A DNA stretch of 54,570 nt from a bacterium. GTDB taxonomy: Bacteria; Eisenbacteria; RBG-16-71-46; CAIMUX01. The position numbers were made by a program, and so were the translations under genes. The notes beneath the pieces were generated by a model that saw nothing but the letters and a program-made list of their open reading frames with translations, had not been told where the DNA came from and searched no databases. Shown piece after piece: positions 8,181 to 17,402 of this stretch. The first letter of the stretch is position 1. Each line of letters begins with the position of its first letter. The stretch spans positions 1 through 54,570 of the forward strand of contig JAUIHP010000031.1 of the NCBI GenBank assembly GCA_030431975.1, written 5' to 3'.

Positions 8181-8326
8181 GCCTGGTCAATCCAGACTGG
8201 ACTCGGTTTCTGGATGCGGTATCTTTCAGTCTCCCAGGCCCATGGAAGGGTCTGCGGCAGGATCCCTAAAGAGCAGACGGGTTGCCTGCCGAAGAGTTAG
8301 GGAGAACCATACACGGAGGAACGTCC

Positions 8327-8740
8327 ATGACCGTCGAGCACGATCGAACCCCAGACCACAACGATCGGAGAAAGCATCGTCGCGCAGGGATTCAGCTCGA
8401 GGCCATTCTCCACGGGGCCACCCCCGAGGATGACACTCGGATCGAAGTCCTGAACTTCAGTGTCGGCGGCTTCCTCTGCAAGATCGATCGCCCGATGGAA
8501 ATGATGACGAAGCTGGGCATCCACTTCGAGTTTCCTCCCTTCGGCGACGTCGCTCCCCGGGACATTACGGCCATGTCCGTGGTCGTCCGCTGCGACCCGT
8601 CTCCCGCCGGCGATACCGGTTTCCGGATGGCCTCCTGCTTCATCGAGATCGACGAAGGTTCCCGGGCCCATATCGCCTCCTACGTGGACTGGGTTCACCA
8701 GAACATGGAGTCCGAGAAGCTGGCCCGAGAGTCCGCCTAG
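8327..8740 (+). CDS. PilZ-domain protein (c-di-GMP receptor)
   Basis: A 137-residue protein that is essentially one PilZ domain. The c-di-GMP-binding motifs are present: RRKHRR at residues 14-19 gives RxxxR, and NFSVGG at 43-48 gives (D/N)xSxxG. It would bind cyclic di-GMP and act on a partner controlling motility, exopolysaccharide or secretion. The target is not evident from the neighbours (rnr upstream, porV-like downstream). A CGGAGGA ribosome binding site sits 6 nt before the ATG; longer in-frame starts lack one. Confidence 0.9.
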   Translation: MTVEHDRTPDHNDRRKHRRAGIQLEAILHGATPEDDTRIEVLNFSVGGFLCKIDRPMEMMTKLGIHFEFPPFGDVAPRDITAMSVVVRCDPSPAGDTGFRMASCFIEIDEGSRAHIASYVDWVHQNMESEKLARESA

Positions 8741-8796
8741 CCGTCCGCAACCTTGCCGGACCGCGACTTGCGGGAACCAACCGGGCACGTGTGCGG

Positions 8797-8826
8797 TTGA
8801 CCCTTGGGAGAGCACCCCGCTAGCAT
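8797..8826 (+). promoter_or_regulatory. Promoter of porV-like gene
   Basis: TTGACC (8797-8802), an 18-bp spacer, then TAGCAT (8821-8826). It lies about 100 bp upstream of the start codon. Confidence 0.7.
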
Positions 8827-8928
8827 GAGGCTGCTGGGTCGACCGGATTGCGTGTCCGCGCACGTGGCTGGTCTGACCGGGGGGTCCGTAGGAACCGAGA
8901 GCATCCCCAAGTCTCCGTCGGAGGATTC

Positions 8929-9957
8929 ATGACGAATCGATTTGCGGCCGTCCGGACCCTGGGTCCGGCCTGCGGGTCTGCCCTGATCTTTACTTTGGTT
9001 TCCCTCGCTGCCGTGACATCGGCGCTTGCGGCCGACAAGTACGCTGCCGAGTTCATGCGCATCGGCGTCGGCGCCCGAGCCCTGGGAATGGGCGGGGCCT
9101 TCGTCGCGACGGCGGACGACGCCTCGGCGTCCTACTGGAATCCCGCGGGCCTTGCGCTGCTGGACAACGGTGAGCTCCTTTTCATGCACTCCGAGCAGTT
9201 CGACGGCCTGGCGGCCTACGACTACTTCGGATTCGCCCAGCCGCTGCACGGTGACACGCGGGCCTCGGTCGGACTCGGTCTCATCCGGTCTTCCGTCGAC
9301 GACATTCCAGTTACCCGCGACGCCTTTGATGACCTGAACGGCAATGGGGAGCGGGATCCGGGTGAGCCCATCCTGCAGGATCAGTTCTACTCCAAGAACG
9401 ACGTCGAGTACGGTCTGCTGCTGAGCTACGCCCGTGAGTTCGGGGATCGCCTCTTCCTGGGAGGCAACGTCAAGCTTCTCCGTCAGGGCCTCCTCGACAA
9501 CACGAGCTTCGGAATGGGCATCGACCTGGGTGTGCTCTACTCGCCGCGACCGGGGCTCAGTTTCGGGGCACGTCTGGCGGACGCCACCACGACTCAGATT
9601 TCCTGGGACACCGGAACCCGTGAGACCGTGGCCCAAACCCTGGCCGTGGGTACGCGCTACACGCAGCAGCTTCCGGGACTGCGGGGATCGTTGACCGCGG
9701 CCGGAGACCTCCATCGCACGTTCGACGGTAGCGACGAGGTCAGCCAGCTCGGCTCCGGATTCGATGCTCAGGGCGGACTCGAGTACTGGTTCGATGAGAT
9801 CGTGGCGGCTCGCGTCGGAAGCGACGCAGGAGACTTCACGGCTGGAGCCGGGCTTCGTATCAACGGAGTCATGGACGGGCTCGGTGTCGACTACGCGTTC
9901 CTCGGTCACGAGGACCTCGGCGACTCTCACCGGGTGTCCGCGTCGGTCCGCTTCTAG
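8929..9957 (+). CDS. PorV/PorQ (UPF0164)-like outer-membrane protein
   Basis: 342 residues with a Sec signal peptide (hydrophobic SALIFTLVSLAAV, cleavage near ALA-AD at about 35). The mature N-terminus has the family hallmark GARALGMGGAFVATADDA followed by YWNPAGLA, then alternating amphipathic strands ending in an aromatic residue (VSASVRF), as for an outer-membrane beta-barrel of the FadL/PorV type. In Bacteroidetes PorV shuttles type IX secretion substrates; in FCB candidate phyla such proteins are numerous and their roles less certain. The presence of secreted proteins with FlgD/type-A tails in this window (15521 and the last gene) fits that role but does not prove it. A segment with DLNGNGERDPGEP resembles a Ca-binding loop. 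The start at 8929 has GGAGG 5 nt upstream. Confidence 0.85.
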   Translation: MTNRFAAVRTLGPACGSALIFTLVSLAAVTSALAADKYAAEFMRIGVGARALGMGGAFVATADDASASYWNPAGLALLDNGELLFMHSEQFDGLAAYDYFGFAQPLHGDTRASVGLGLIRSSVDDIPVTRDAFDDLNGNGERDPGEPILQDQFYSKNDVEYGLLLSYAREFGDRLFLGGNVKLLRQGLLDNTSFGMGIDLGVLYSPRPGLSFGARLADATTTQISWDTGTRETVAQTLAVGTRYTQQLPGLRGSLTAAGDLHRTFDGSDEVSQLGSGFDAQGGLEYWFDEIVAARVGSDAGDFTAGAGLRINGVMDGLGVDYAFLGHEDLGDSHRVSASVRF

Positions 9958-10299
9958 CTTCCGTTTCACAACCGCTTCCAGGTGACCGGCCCGATCTTCT
10001 CCTCGAAGGGATCGGGTTGGTTCTCCAACGGGCCACGCCGACCTTCCTCCGCTCACCCGGCAAAAACTCACCGGCAAGGAGATGGCCGCTTCGGTGGTCG
10101 GCTTCCAGCCGTTTTTCCGTGCTTCTCTGGGGCATCTGACCCTTTCGCCAGATCGCCGAACGTCGTCCTTCGGCCCACCTTCGCTAATCCCCTGTCCGGA
10201 CGAGAGTTCACCGGGGCGCCCACCAGGTTCGTCTGTCAAAGAACGCGCGACTACGGGCTGGCACGTCCGTTGCCGATCTAAAAGGCAGGAGGACCTTTC
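9958..10299. other. Intergenic stretch between porV-like and BON-like genes
   Basis: No gene is supported. It contains a CCCGATC/GATCGGG hairpin (9990-10016), a short GC stem with a T5 run (10099-10116), and the AGGAGG ribosome binding site of the next gene near 10289. I see no convincing promoter of the TTGAC-N18 kind here. Confidence 0.5.
10099..10116 (+). terminator. Possible intrinsic terminator
   Basis: CGGCT-TCC-AGCCG followed directly by TTTTT. The stem is only 5 bp, but the U-run is good. Confidence 0.4.
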
Positions 10300-10572
10300 A
10301 TGCAGCAAACCAATGATTCGCAGATCCAGGCCCGGGTCAGGCTGCTCCTGGCTCGAAAGTGGGTCGATCTCAAGAGTCTCACCGTGGGGACGACGAACGG
10401 AGTCGTCTACCTCGGGGGTGGACTCAAGTTGACGGGGGGCAAGACCGAGTCCGGCGGGCCCCGGGGCGGTCGCACCTGGCTAACCCGGCTTCGCCAGGAA
10501 ATCTGCGCCATCCCCGAAGTTCATGACGTCGTGTTCCAGTTTCACGAGCTCGAGGAGGTGGTGGACCCATGA
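10300..10572 (+). CDS. Small BON-domain-like protein
   Basis: A 90-residue protein without signal peptide. The pattern RVRLLLARKWVDLKSLTVG, then NGVVYLGGGLKL and finally LRQEICAIPEVHDVVFQF follows the BON fold (alpha-beta-beta-alpha-beta; short helix, NGxVxLxGxV turn, ending in a xIPxVxxVxxxL strand). BON domains bind phospholipid or partner proteins. AGGAGG precedes the ATG by about 6 nt. The stop overlaps the start of the TPR gene by 4 nt, so it belongs to a three-gene unit with the TPR and pseudo-PP2C/PEGA proteins. The family call rests on pattern only. Confidence 0.7.
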   Translation: MQQTNDSQIQARVRLLLARKWVDLKSLTVGTTNGVVYLGGGLKLTGGKTESGGPRGGRTWLTRLRQEICAIPEVHDVVFQFHELEEVVDP

Positions 10573-11957
10573 CCGAGGATCAGGCTGCGCGCAACATCGA
10601 ACTCGTCGTCGACCCTCATGCCGACTGCCTGTTGGAGGCGGAACGGAATCGGGACGCCAATCCGGGATTCGCCGACCTCCGGAATCAGCTTGGCATGCTC
10701 TATCTCGAAGAAGGGCAAACGGCAGAGGCCCAGACCGAGTTTGAAGCCGCGCTCGAAATCAATCCGGACTACCAGCTCGCCCAGGTCCACTACCTCGTGG
10801 CCCGTCGTCTCAACTCCGGAGACTTCGACGAGTCGACCTGGAATTCCCTCATGGATTCCGCCTCGTTCGAAGAGCCCATGACGCAGCTATGGGAGTCGTG
10901 GCGACTGTCGCAAAAGGGCGACCTTCGCGGGGCCCTGGAATGTTTGGAGAACCTGGGTCGTCAGGAACCGCGGTTTGCCGCCCTGGCCGCCTACCATCGC
11001 GCTGTTCGGTCCGTCGGGCTGGGCGATGCCCGCGCCATCGAGGTTGCGCTCAATGAAGCTGCGGAGTCGCATCCGATCTATCGGCGAATTCTGACCGAGC
11101 GCGGCTGGGTTGGATCCCAGTCCGGTCGCACGGTCGGCGCGTGGTCGCAGGAACTTCTGGGTGAGCACGGGGAGGCGAAGACCTGGTGTCCGTCCACCGG
11201 TCCGGTCTACGCAGAATTGGGAACGCGTTGCGCCAGCGAAGGTGCGCTCGAACAGGCACGGTCCTTCTACGATGATGCCTTTCTCCGTGAAGGAGACGAG
11301 TCGCTTTACCAGCTTCGGGTTTCGCGAGTCGCTCTGGCCTCCGGCGACGAGGACGAAGCCGTCCGTTGCCTTCGCCGCGCCATCGAAGTCGATCCCACTT
11401 CCGTCGATGCCCGCATCGCTCTGGGATGGGAGTACCAGTCGCAGGGTTACCACGACGAGGCTCTCGTTCAGTTCGAGGTCGCGGCCCGGCTTCGCCCGAA
11501 GTATCCCGACGTGCAGTACAACCTGGGTCTGCTCTACGAGGGACAGGGACGTCCTCGGGACGCACGCACGTGTTTCGAAAGAGCACTCGAAGTCAACCCG
11601 CGCTACTTCCAGGCGCGAGCCAGCCTGGCCCAGCTTCTCATTCACACCGGTGAGAACGCCGAAGCGCTCTACGCGCTGAAGCAACTCGAGTCGCTCGGCG
11701 TTCGCTCCGCGGATCTTCTGGTCCAAAAAGCGGAAGCGCACATGGCGCTCGAGCAAACCGATCCGGCGATTCGCGAGCTGGAGAAGGCCGTCGAGATGAA
11801 TCCGCACTACCCGCGGACCTACTACATCCTCGGTCAGGCCTACCGCAACAAGGGATGGAAGCGGAAAGCGCAGGAAGCGTGGAAGCAGCATCTCGAGCGG
11901 ACGCGACAGTGGAAGGAAGAACAACCATACCTCGAGGAAGGGGATTGGAGTCCATGA
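10569..11957 (+). CDS. Tetratricopeptide-repeat protein
   Basis: A 462-residue soluble protein made of TPR helices. Clear units are LGMLYLEEGQTAEAQTEFEA (near residue 40), ALGWEYQSQGYHDEALVQFE, LGLLYEGQGRPRDARTCFER and, near the C-terminus, ILGQAYRNKGWKRKAQEAWK. The middle (about 80-220) is less regular. There is no signal peptide, so it is probably a cytoplasmic scaffold. It overlaps the BON-like gene and the large membrane protein by 4 nt each (both ATGA), which suggests that the three products work together. The partner and pathway are not identifiable from sequence. Confidence 0.88.
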   Translation: MTEDQAARNIELVVDPHADCLLEAERNRDANPGFADLRNQLGMLYLEEGQTAEAQTEFEAALEINPDYQLAQVHYLVARRLNSGDFDESTWNSLMDSASFEEPMTQLWESWRLSQKGDLRGALECLENLGRQEPRFAALAAYHRAVRSVGLGDARAIEVALNEAAESHPIYRRILTERGWVGSQSGRTVGAWSQELLGEHGEAKTWCPSTGPVYAELGTRCASEGALEQARSFYDDAFLREGDESLYQLRVSRVALASGDEDEAVRCLRRAIEVDPTSVDARIALGWEYQSQGYHDEALVQFEVAARLRPKYPDVQYNLGLLYEGQGRPRDARTCFERALEVNPRYFQARASLAQLLIHTGENAEALYALKQLESLGVRSADLLVQKAEAHMALEQTDPAIRELEKAVEMNPHYPRTYYILGQAYRNKGWKRKAQEAWKQHLERTRQWKEEQPYLEEGDWSP

Positions 11958-14900
11958 GCGAGGCCACGGCCAGGGCGATACCGCCCGTACGCATCGAGCT
12001 AGCCACATCCGAGATCGAGGGCGGCCCCTGCCGGACCTGGGCCGATCATGAGCAGGTCGCGGCAGCGGTGACCGTCTGCCAGCCTGCGGAGGCGTTCCAC
12101 AAGTTCCTGGAGCCGCTCTTCGAAGACGTCTCCATGCTCTTCGACCTGGATGAGAGCACGAAGGGTCTTCCTCCGTTGGTCGAAGCGCTGCTGGAGAGAA
12201 TGCAGCAGGCTCACGTCACGATGTGGCAGGAGAACACCGCAAGCGAGGGTTCGAGCCACACCGCGATCGTGACCTGTGCGGTCGCGGAAGAGAATCGCGT
12301 CTTCTTCATCAAGACTTCTCCGACCTGGGTCTGCCTGCTGCGGGACGGCAAGGCGCATCCGGTCGAGCGTCTGGAGGAAGGGACGGATGAGAACCTGGGC
12401 CTCGGCGCCGCCGAGCGTCTGGGCCTGGGGGTGACGTCGCTGCCGGTTGAACCTGGGGACGTGGTCGTCGTTCTCAGTTCGGAGATGAACACCGTCCCCG
12501 ATCTGCGTGCGGTGGCCAGTGTCTTCACGCAAACCAAGGACTTGAAACGGGCCTGTGACGGTCTGGTCAACCTGCTGGGTTTGCAGTCCGAAGGCGCCGG
12601 AGCGGTGGCCTTCCGGTTCATCCCCGTCATGTCCGACAGCAAGCGAGCGGAAGGAAATCCGCTGGCGGATCTGCCCGGAGTTGGAATGGGATCCGGGTCG
12701 GGCGAGACGAGTTCACTTCCGGACAACGTCGTTCCGTTCCCGACGTCTTCCGGTTTCGAGCAGACGAACGACTCCTCCGCTGCTTCCGGTGCGGACAACG
12801 CGACGGACGGCTTCGGTTCGGCGCGACCGGCGTCATCGGCGTCCACGGGTTCCTCGGAGGCCGAGAGTTTTCTCGACAGCCTCGTGGATATCGGGGACTC
12901 GGGAAGCTCGCTCGACGGCGGTTCGGCTTCGGAGACGAAAGAGTCGGTCAGCGAAGTCCCGTCGACGTCATCGTCGGTTCCGGATTCCTCCGACCGTTCT
13001 GCGGACATGGGCGGCCCGGACCTTCCTGCGTGGATGAACGCCGATGCGGACGATGTTCCGTCGGCGAGTGCGTCCTCGATGGGTGCGGATGCTGCACCGA
13101 ACCCGGAGATCTCCGCGCTGCCTCAGGCTTCGTTGGATTCGGGCTCGAACGAAAAGTCCAACGCCTCGCCGGAAGCAGACGCCTCGGCGCAGCTACAGGC
13201 TGGATCAGAGCCGGACGGGTCTGCCCAAGGCCAGACCGCATCTGAACCGGACGTCGCGGCGCAGGCCCAGGCATCGACTGGGTCGATGGAGAACGCCACA
13301 TCTCCGGACGGTTCTCCGTCGAGTGGCGATTCCGTCGAAACGAATGACTTTGCCCACGCGGTCGGAGCCGCCTCCGATCCGGGTGCGGTCGAGACCGATG
13401 GCCGCGCAGAGATGAGCGGTGAGGGTGACGCGGATCCCTTCGGCCCCGTCGGCGACTCACTGCGAAAAGCAGAGGAAGCGAATGGAGAGGCCGCGGACGA
13501 TGAGGTTCCGTTCCAACCGGAGGCGACGGGCTATCTGTCGTCGCCGCGTCGACCCAGGGACACGAACTACTTCTGGCCGATCGTCATCGCGATCCTCATC
13601 GGTCTGGCCATCGGACTGGCCGCCGTCCCCGGTGGAGTCGATGTTCCCGGCGCTTCCTGGCTCCGCGGACTCCTGAGTTCGGCTGAGGCCCCGGTTCCCT
13701 CCGGGACGCTGCACGTCGAGCCGTTTCCACCGGCGAAACAGATCTGGATCGACGGCGAGGCGGTGGCGGAAGGCACGCCGGCTCGCTTCGACCGACTCGC
13801 AGCCGGTAAGCGGAGAGTCGCGCTCGATCTCGGGGTCTGCGGAATCTGGGAGACGACGGTGCAGGTGGAAGAGGGCCAACTGGCTGAGCTTCGTCCCATC
13901 ATCGAGGGAAGTATCAAGGTGTCCGCCGCCGACCCGACGAGGGAAGGGCGGGCCTGGATCGAAGGCGGCGAGAAGGTGGCTCTGCCCGCGACCCTGGGCG
14001 GTCTGATCGTCGGATGGAATCGCATCTTCTACGAAGACGAGGGGCTCCCGATCTGGGAGCGGCAGGTCTTCATCCGCAGCGATGAAGTGGCCACGCTCAT
14101 CGTTCCCAACGATGTTCAACTCGGGGAGGGCTTGATCAAGGTCGAGTCGTTCCACTTTCAGGATCGCGCCGGACTTTCGGCTGCGTCCGGTGACTCCGTT
14201 TGGGTCAATTCGGAGTTTGCCGGAATCACGCCTCTCGATCTTCGAATCAACCCCGGGTATCACGATGTGGTCGTCGAGGGACCGGAAGAGACGTTCACCT
14301 CGGTGCTGGAACTTCGCGGCGGGGGAACCCAGCATGTGCTGGCGCAGTTCGGCCTCGAGCCGCGACCGCAGCTTGTCCATCTGCCGCCCGGCCGGGTTGC
14401 AGTCCAGGAAACGCTGGTCATGACTCTGGAGGTCGACTCTCCGGACGGTCGCGGGGTCCGCGGACCCACGTTGCACTTCCCGCTCCTTTCGTCGGAGTTC
14501 CGCGAGGTGCCTCTCACTCGTCTCGAGGAGAGTCGTTCCGTCTATGTGGCGGTGACGGACGCGGCGACGATGCCGCGTAGCTCAAACATCATCTACTATT
14601 TCAGCGCGCTCGCGCCGTCGGGGGAGATCGTCGAATCGCAGCTCTACAACCTCTGGATCGGCGGCGTATCCAAGTCGAGCAGTAAGAACGCAGGGTTGGA
14701 TGCTCCGCTCGCTGACGCAAATGTCGGTGGGGAGGAGCCGCCTGCCGTTGTTCGTAAGACTCCTGCGGCCAAGAAATCCACGCCCTCCGGAAGCACTGTG
14801 AAGCCGGTCGCGAACGGCTCCGTGAAGAGTTCGTCTCCTGCGGCCGCAGCCCAAGGCAAACCGTCTGCGATGTCGGCAGGGGCCGCCGCCGGCAATGCGG

Positions 14901-15307
14901 CTGAGAACCCGGTCGGGAACGCGGGTACGGCTCCTTCAACGAACTCCGCTGCCGCAGACACGCGGAATTCGGGCGCGAACCTCGACGTCGGCTCCTCCGC
15001 CGATTCCTCCGCCGATTCCGCCGCGGATGCCACTGCGGATGCCACTGCGGATGCCTCCGGGGAGACCGGAGCGCAGCGAGGTGCGGCCGACAACAGCGCC
15101 GCCGATCGGGGGAGTGGCGAACCTGACGCTTCGAATCCGGTTTCACCCTCGACTGCAAACGACTCGACGACAAACAGTTCCGATCCTGAGAGTGGAACCG
15201 CGACCGAGGGAGCGGGGGAGGACCCTCCACAGAATCCTCTCGGTCCGCAGAATCCTCTGGGAGGAATCGAGATTCCGTCCCCGGAGAAGTCGATCAAGAT
15301 CCGGTAG
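11954..15307 (+). CDS. Large membrane protein: degenerate PP2C-like domain, TM helix, PEGA-like domains
   Basis: 1117 residues. Residues about 1-225 follow the PP2C phosphatase fold: SSHTAIVTCAVAEENRVFFI, VCLLRDGKAHPVERL, then LPVEPGDVVVVLSSEMN (168-179) and a Lys/Asp-rich helix before VAFRFIPV. The metal-binding acidic residues are missing, however: the GDSR position reads KTSP, SDG reads SSEM, and DN reads EG, so it is probably a pseudophosphatase. A Ser/Ala/Asp/Gln-rich linker of about 300 residues follows, then one TM helix (about 539-560, YFWPIVIAILIGLAIGLAAV). Beyond it are PEGA-like beta repeats (SGTLHVEPFPPAKQIWIDGE; VWVNSEFAGITPLDL) and a Ser/Ala/Asp-rich tail ending in PQNPLGPQNPLG. 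Cytoplasm-in topology is inferred. The ATG overlaps the TPR stop by 4 nt. Confidence 0.75.
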   Translation: MSEATARAIPPVRIELATSEIEGGPCRTWADHEQVAAAVTVCQPAEAFHKFLEPLFEDVSMLFDLDESTKGLPPLVEALLERMQQAHVTMWQENTASEGSSHTAIVTCAVAEENRVFFIKTSPTWVCLLRDGKAHPVERLEEGTDENLGLGAAERLGLGVTSLPVEPGDVVVVLSSEMNTVPDLRAVASVFTQTKDLKRACDGLVNLLGLQSEGAGAVAFRFIPVMSDSKRAEGNPLADLPGVGMGSGSGETSSLPDNVVPFPTSSGFEQTNDSSAASGADNATDGFGSARPASSASTGSSEAESFLDSLVDIGDSGSSLDGGSASETKESVSEVPSTSSSVPDSSDRSADMGGPDLPAWMNADADDVPSASASSMGADAAPNPEISALPQASLDSGSNEKSNASPEADASAQLQAGSEPDGSAQGQTASEPDVAAQAQASTGSMENATSPDGSPSSGDSVETNDFAHAVGAASDPGAVETDGRAEMSGEGDADPFGPVGDSLRKAEEANGEAADDEVPFQPEATGYLSSPRRPRDTNYFWPIVIAILIGLAIGLAAVPGGVDVPGASWLRGLLSSAEAPVPSGTLHVEPFPPAKQIWIDGEAVAEGTPARFDRLAAGKRRVALDLGVCGIWETTVQVEEGQLAELRPIIEGSIKVSAADPTREGRAWIEGGEKVALPATLGGLIVGWNRIFYEDEGLPIWERQVFIRSDEVATLIVPNDVQLGEGLIKVESFHFQDRAGLSAASGDSVWVNSEFAGITPLDLRINPGYHDVVVEGPEETFTSVLELRGGGTQHVLAQFGLEPRPQLVHLPPGRVAVQETLVMTLEVDSPDGRGVRGPTLHFPLLSSEFREVPLTRLEESRSVYVAVTDAATMPRSSNIIYYFSALAPSGEIVESQLYNLWIGGVSKSSSKNAGLDAPLADANVGGEEPPAVVRKTPAAKKSTPSGSTVKPVANGSVKSSSPAAAAQGKPSAMSAGAAAGNAAENPVGNAGTAPSTNSAAADTRNSGANLDVGSSADSSADSAADATADATADASGETGAQRGAADNSAADRGSGEPDASNPVSPSTANDSTTNSSDPESGTATEGAGEDPPQNPLGPQNPLGGIEIPSPEKSIKIR

Positions 15308-15360
15308 CGCCGACCCAGAGTCGGCCTGGGCCAGCCGAACCGGCGGCAAAGGGTTCCACA

Positions 15361-15400
15361 AACGACGCCCGGGTTCCTGTAGGAATCCGGGCATCGTTTT
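15361..15400 (+). terminator. Intrinsic terminator after BON-TPR-PEGA unit
   Basis: A 17-bp stem (15361-15377 with 15382-15398, two G-U pairs), a TGTA loop, and a TTTT run at 15397-15400. Confidence 0.8.
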
Positions 15401-15413
15401 GCCTGACAATTCG

Positions 15414-15443
15414 TTGACCCTCCACGTACGCGGTTGATACGCT
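15414..15443 (+). promoter_or_regulatory. Promoter of secreted metallopeptidase gene
   Basis: TTGACC (15414-15419), an 18-bp spacer, then TACGCT (15438-15443), directly after the upstream terminator. It overlaps an upstream TTG (15434) of the next frame, which argues for the later ATG start at 15521. Confidence 0.7.
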
Positions 15444-15520
15444 TTCACAGACTGATCGCGGTTCGCGTGTACGACCGCAAGTCCGTTTGCCGGCTCTGCT
15501 CGGTCGGCTGGAGACTTTGC

Positions 15521-17293
15521 ATGACTCGATGCCTCGTTCTGGGGGCCCTGACGGGACTCTTTCTTCTGTCGTCCGCCGTATCGGCGGAGGAGAGAGAGCC
15601 GACTGTCCGATTGGACTCCGTCTCCGCCATCGACCAAGCCATGCGGGCCGGGCAGATCGCTCCCGAAGAAGCGACCGTCCTCAAGTTTTACGCGGTGACC
15701 GGCTCGGAACACCTCCCTCAGACGTACTCGTCAACCGTTCCCTCCCGATGCGGGCTCGAAGTCTCCCTGGCGTTGGATGCGGCCCGAAGCGAGGAAGGGC
15801 ACGGGTGGAGCGCATCGCTTTCCCGTGACATCGATCGCTTTCTCTCCCGTCCCTCCGGTCTTGCGGCGCACTACGACACGGAACACTTCCGAATCCACTA
15901 CGCGACTTCCGGAGGACGCGCTCCGGCCGGTTGGCCCAACGAAAGTTATGTGCAGGCGGTCGGGGAAGCCTGTGAAGCGTCCTGGCGTGCCTACCACGAG
16001 ACGCAGGACTGGCGCGTACCTCCCGCAGACGGGGTCGGCGGCGATGACCGGATCGACTGCTATATCGACAATCTGTCCGGGGTGTACGGCTACGCGCAAC
16101 CAGAGGCCTATCCGGCCGACGATTTCGGCAGCAACCGTACCGCGTTCTTCGTCATCGACAACGACTACGAAGGATTCGGGCGGGACCCTCTCGACTTGAT
16201 GCGGGTCACCGTTGCGCACGAGTACCACCACGTCGTTCAGATGGGATACACGACAGCGAACGGTTGGTGGATGGAGCAGCTCTCGACGAGCATGGAAGAC
16301 CAGGTCTTCGATCACGTCGACGACAACCACCAGTACCTCTCGGCCTTCACCTCCGCTCCGTACCGGCGACTTCACTACATGAACGGCGGACACGAGTACG
16401 GCGGATTCCTCTGGCCGACCTGGATGACGGAGAACTTCGGTTCGGACCTGGCGCGGGAAGTCGAGGAGTGTGCAGCCGGTGACGGCATCTTCGAGTGTTT
16501 CGAACAGGCTTTCTCGGACCGTGACAGCTCATGGGACGCCGAGTTCGCCAACTTCTGGCGCTGGATGTTCTACACCTCGACCCATGACGACGGGAATCAC
16601 TGGGATGAGCACTATACGCGCTCCGTCAGTCCCGATCGAACGATCCGCAACTATCCCCGCAGCGACGTCCGGCCGCAGGCCTCGAAGATGCCCGAAGCGG
16701 TTTCCACGAGCGTGATGCGTTTCAACCGCGAAGTCGGCAGCTCTCACAATCAGTTGGTCATCCACTACCGCGGACACGGTTGCACCGAAGCCGTCTTTCT
16801 CTTCCAGGTCTTCCCGGACGGGATGATTCGGGAGTACCCACTTCCTTTGGACGCAAGCGGCGACGGCTTCATCGAAGTTTCGGACTTCGATGAGTCGGAA
16901 TATGTCTACATGTACTCGGTCTTTCCTCGAAGCTGTGGCGGCGGAGTCTTCGACTATGCGTTCGATGTCGAGACGATCTTTGCGTCCTCGGATGCTCCAA
17001 ACCCGGGAGGTCTTTCCGCGGCAGCGTTGGAGCCGAGTTATCCCAATCCTTTCGATTCGTCGACGATGGTCCGGTTCGCGCTCGAGTCCCCGTCCGAAGT
17101 TCGACTGGAGATCTTCGACTCCAGCGGACGTTTGGTGCGCACTCTCGCCTCCGGCCCGCACGGCGCCGGTGAATTCTCGATCGATTGGAACGGTCGCGAC
17201 GACGGCGGCCGTGACGTCTCACCGGGTGTCTACTTCAACCGGCTGACGACCGAGCGCGGAACAGTTACGCGCAAGCTGACCCGCGTTCAGTAA
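15521..17293 (+). CDS. Secreted HExxH metallopeptidase with FlgD-like C-terminal sorting domain
   Basis: 590 residues from the ATG at 15521, which begins directly with a signal peptide (MTRCLVLGALTGLFLLSSAVSA); a TTG 87 nt earlier sits inside the promoter. The catalytic region has AHEYHHVVQ with the zinc-binding HEYHH at residues 233-237, followed downstream by WWMEQLSTSMED (the Glu is a possible third ligand). This resembles the MXAN_6640-type family of putative secreted metalloproteases. The last 85 residues form a FlgD Ig-like/type-A sorting domain: PSYPNPFDSSTMVRFAL, VRLEIFDSSGRLVRTL and DGGRDVSPGVYFNRL, used in the FCB group for secretion or surface attachment. No pro-region is obvious beyond about residue 100. 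Substrate unknown. Confidence 0.85.
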   Translation: MTRCLVLGALTGLFLLSSAVSAEEREPTVRLDSVSAIDQAMRAGQIAPEEATVLKFYAVTGSEHLPQTYSSTVPSRCGLEVSLALDAARSEEGHGWSASLSRDIDRFLSRPSGLAAHYDTEHFRIHYATSGGRAPAGWPNESYVQAVGEACEASWRAYHETQDWRVPPADGVGGDDRIDCYIDNLSGVYGYAQPEAYPADDFGSNRTAFFVIDNDYEGFGRDPLDLMRVTVAHEYHHVVQMGYTTANGWWMEQLSTSMEDQVFDHVDDNHQYLSAFTSAPYRRLHYMNGGHEYGGFLWPTWMTENFGSDLAREVEECAAGDGIFECFEQAFSDRDSSWDAEFANFWRWMFYTSTHDDGNHWDEHYTRSVSPDRTIRNYPRSDVRPQASKMPEAVSTSVMRFNREVGSSHNQLVIHYRGHGCTEAVFLFQVFPDGMIREYPLPLDASGDGFIEVSDFDESEYVYMYSVFPRSCGGGVFDYAFDVETIFASSDAPNPGGLSAAALEPSYPNPFDSSTMVRFALESPSEVRLEIFDSSGRLVRTLASGPHGAGEFSIDWNGRDDGGRDVSPGVYFNRLTTERGTVTRKLTRVQ

Positions 17294-17341
17294 GTCACTC
17301 ACCCGAGTAACACACTCTGACGCCTTTCCGCTCGAGAAAGA

Positions 17342-17371
17342 TTGACGAATCGAGGCCAGGAAACCGATTCT
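17342..17371 (+). promoter_or_regulatory. Weak promoter candidate of comEC
   Basis: TTGACG (17342-17347), an 18-bp spacer, then GATTCT (17366-17371). The -10 is poor, but the spacing matches the other promoters in the window. Confidence 0.35.
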
Positions 17372-17402
17372 GACGGACTGAAACTCGCAGCGTTCCGCGT
17401 GT

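Noticed and set aside
9958-10299. tRNA or small RNA in the porV-BON gap
   Set aside because: No cloverleaf or conserved tRNA arm words were found; only short hairpins are visible.
15434-15520. N-terminal extension of the metallopeptidase from TTG 15434
   Set aside because: The codon lies within the TTGACC-N18-TACGCT promoter, and the signal peptide begins exactly at ATG 15521.
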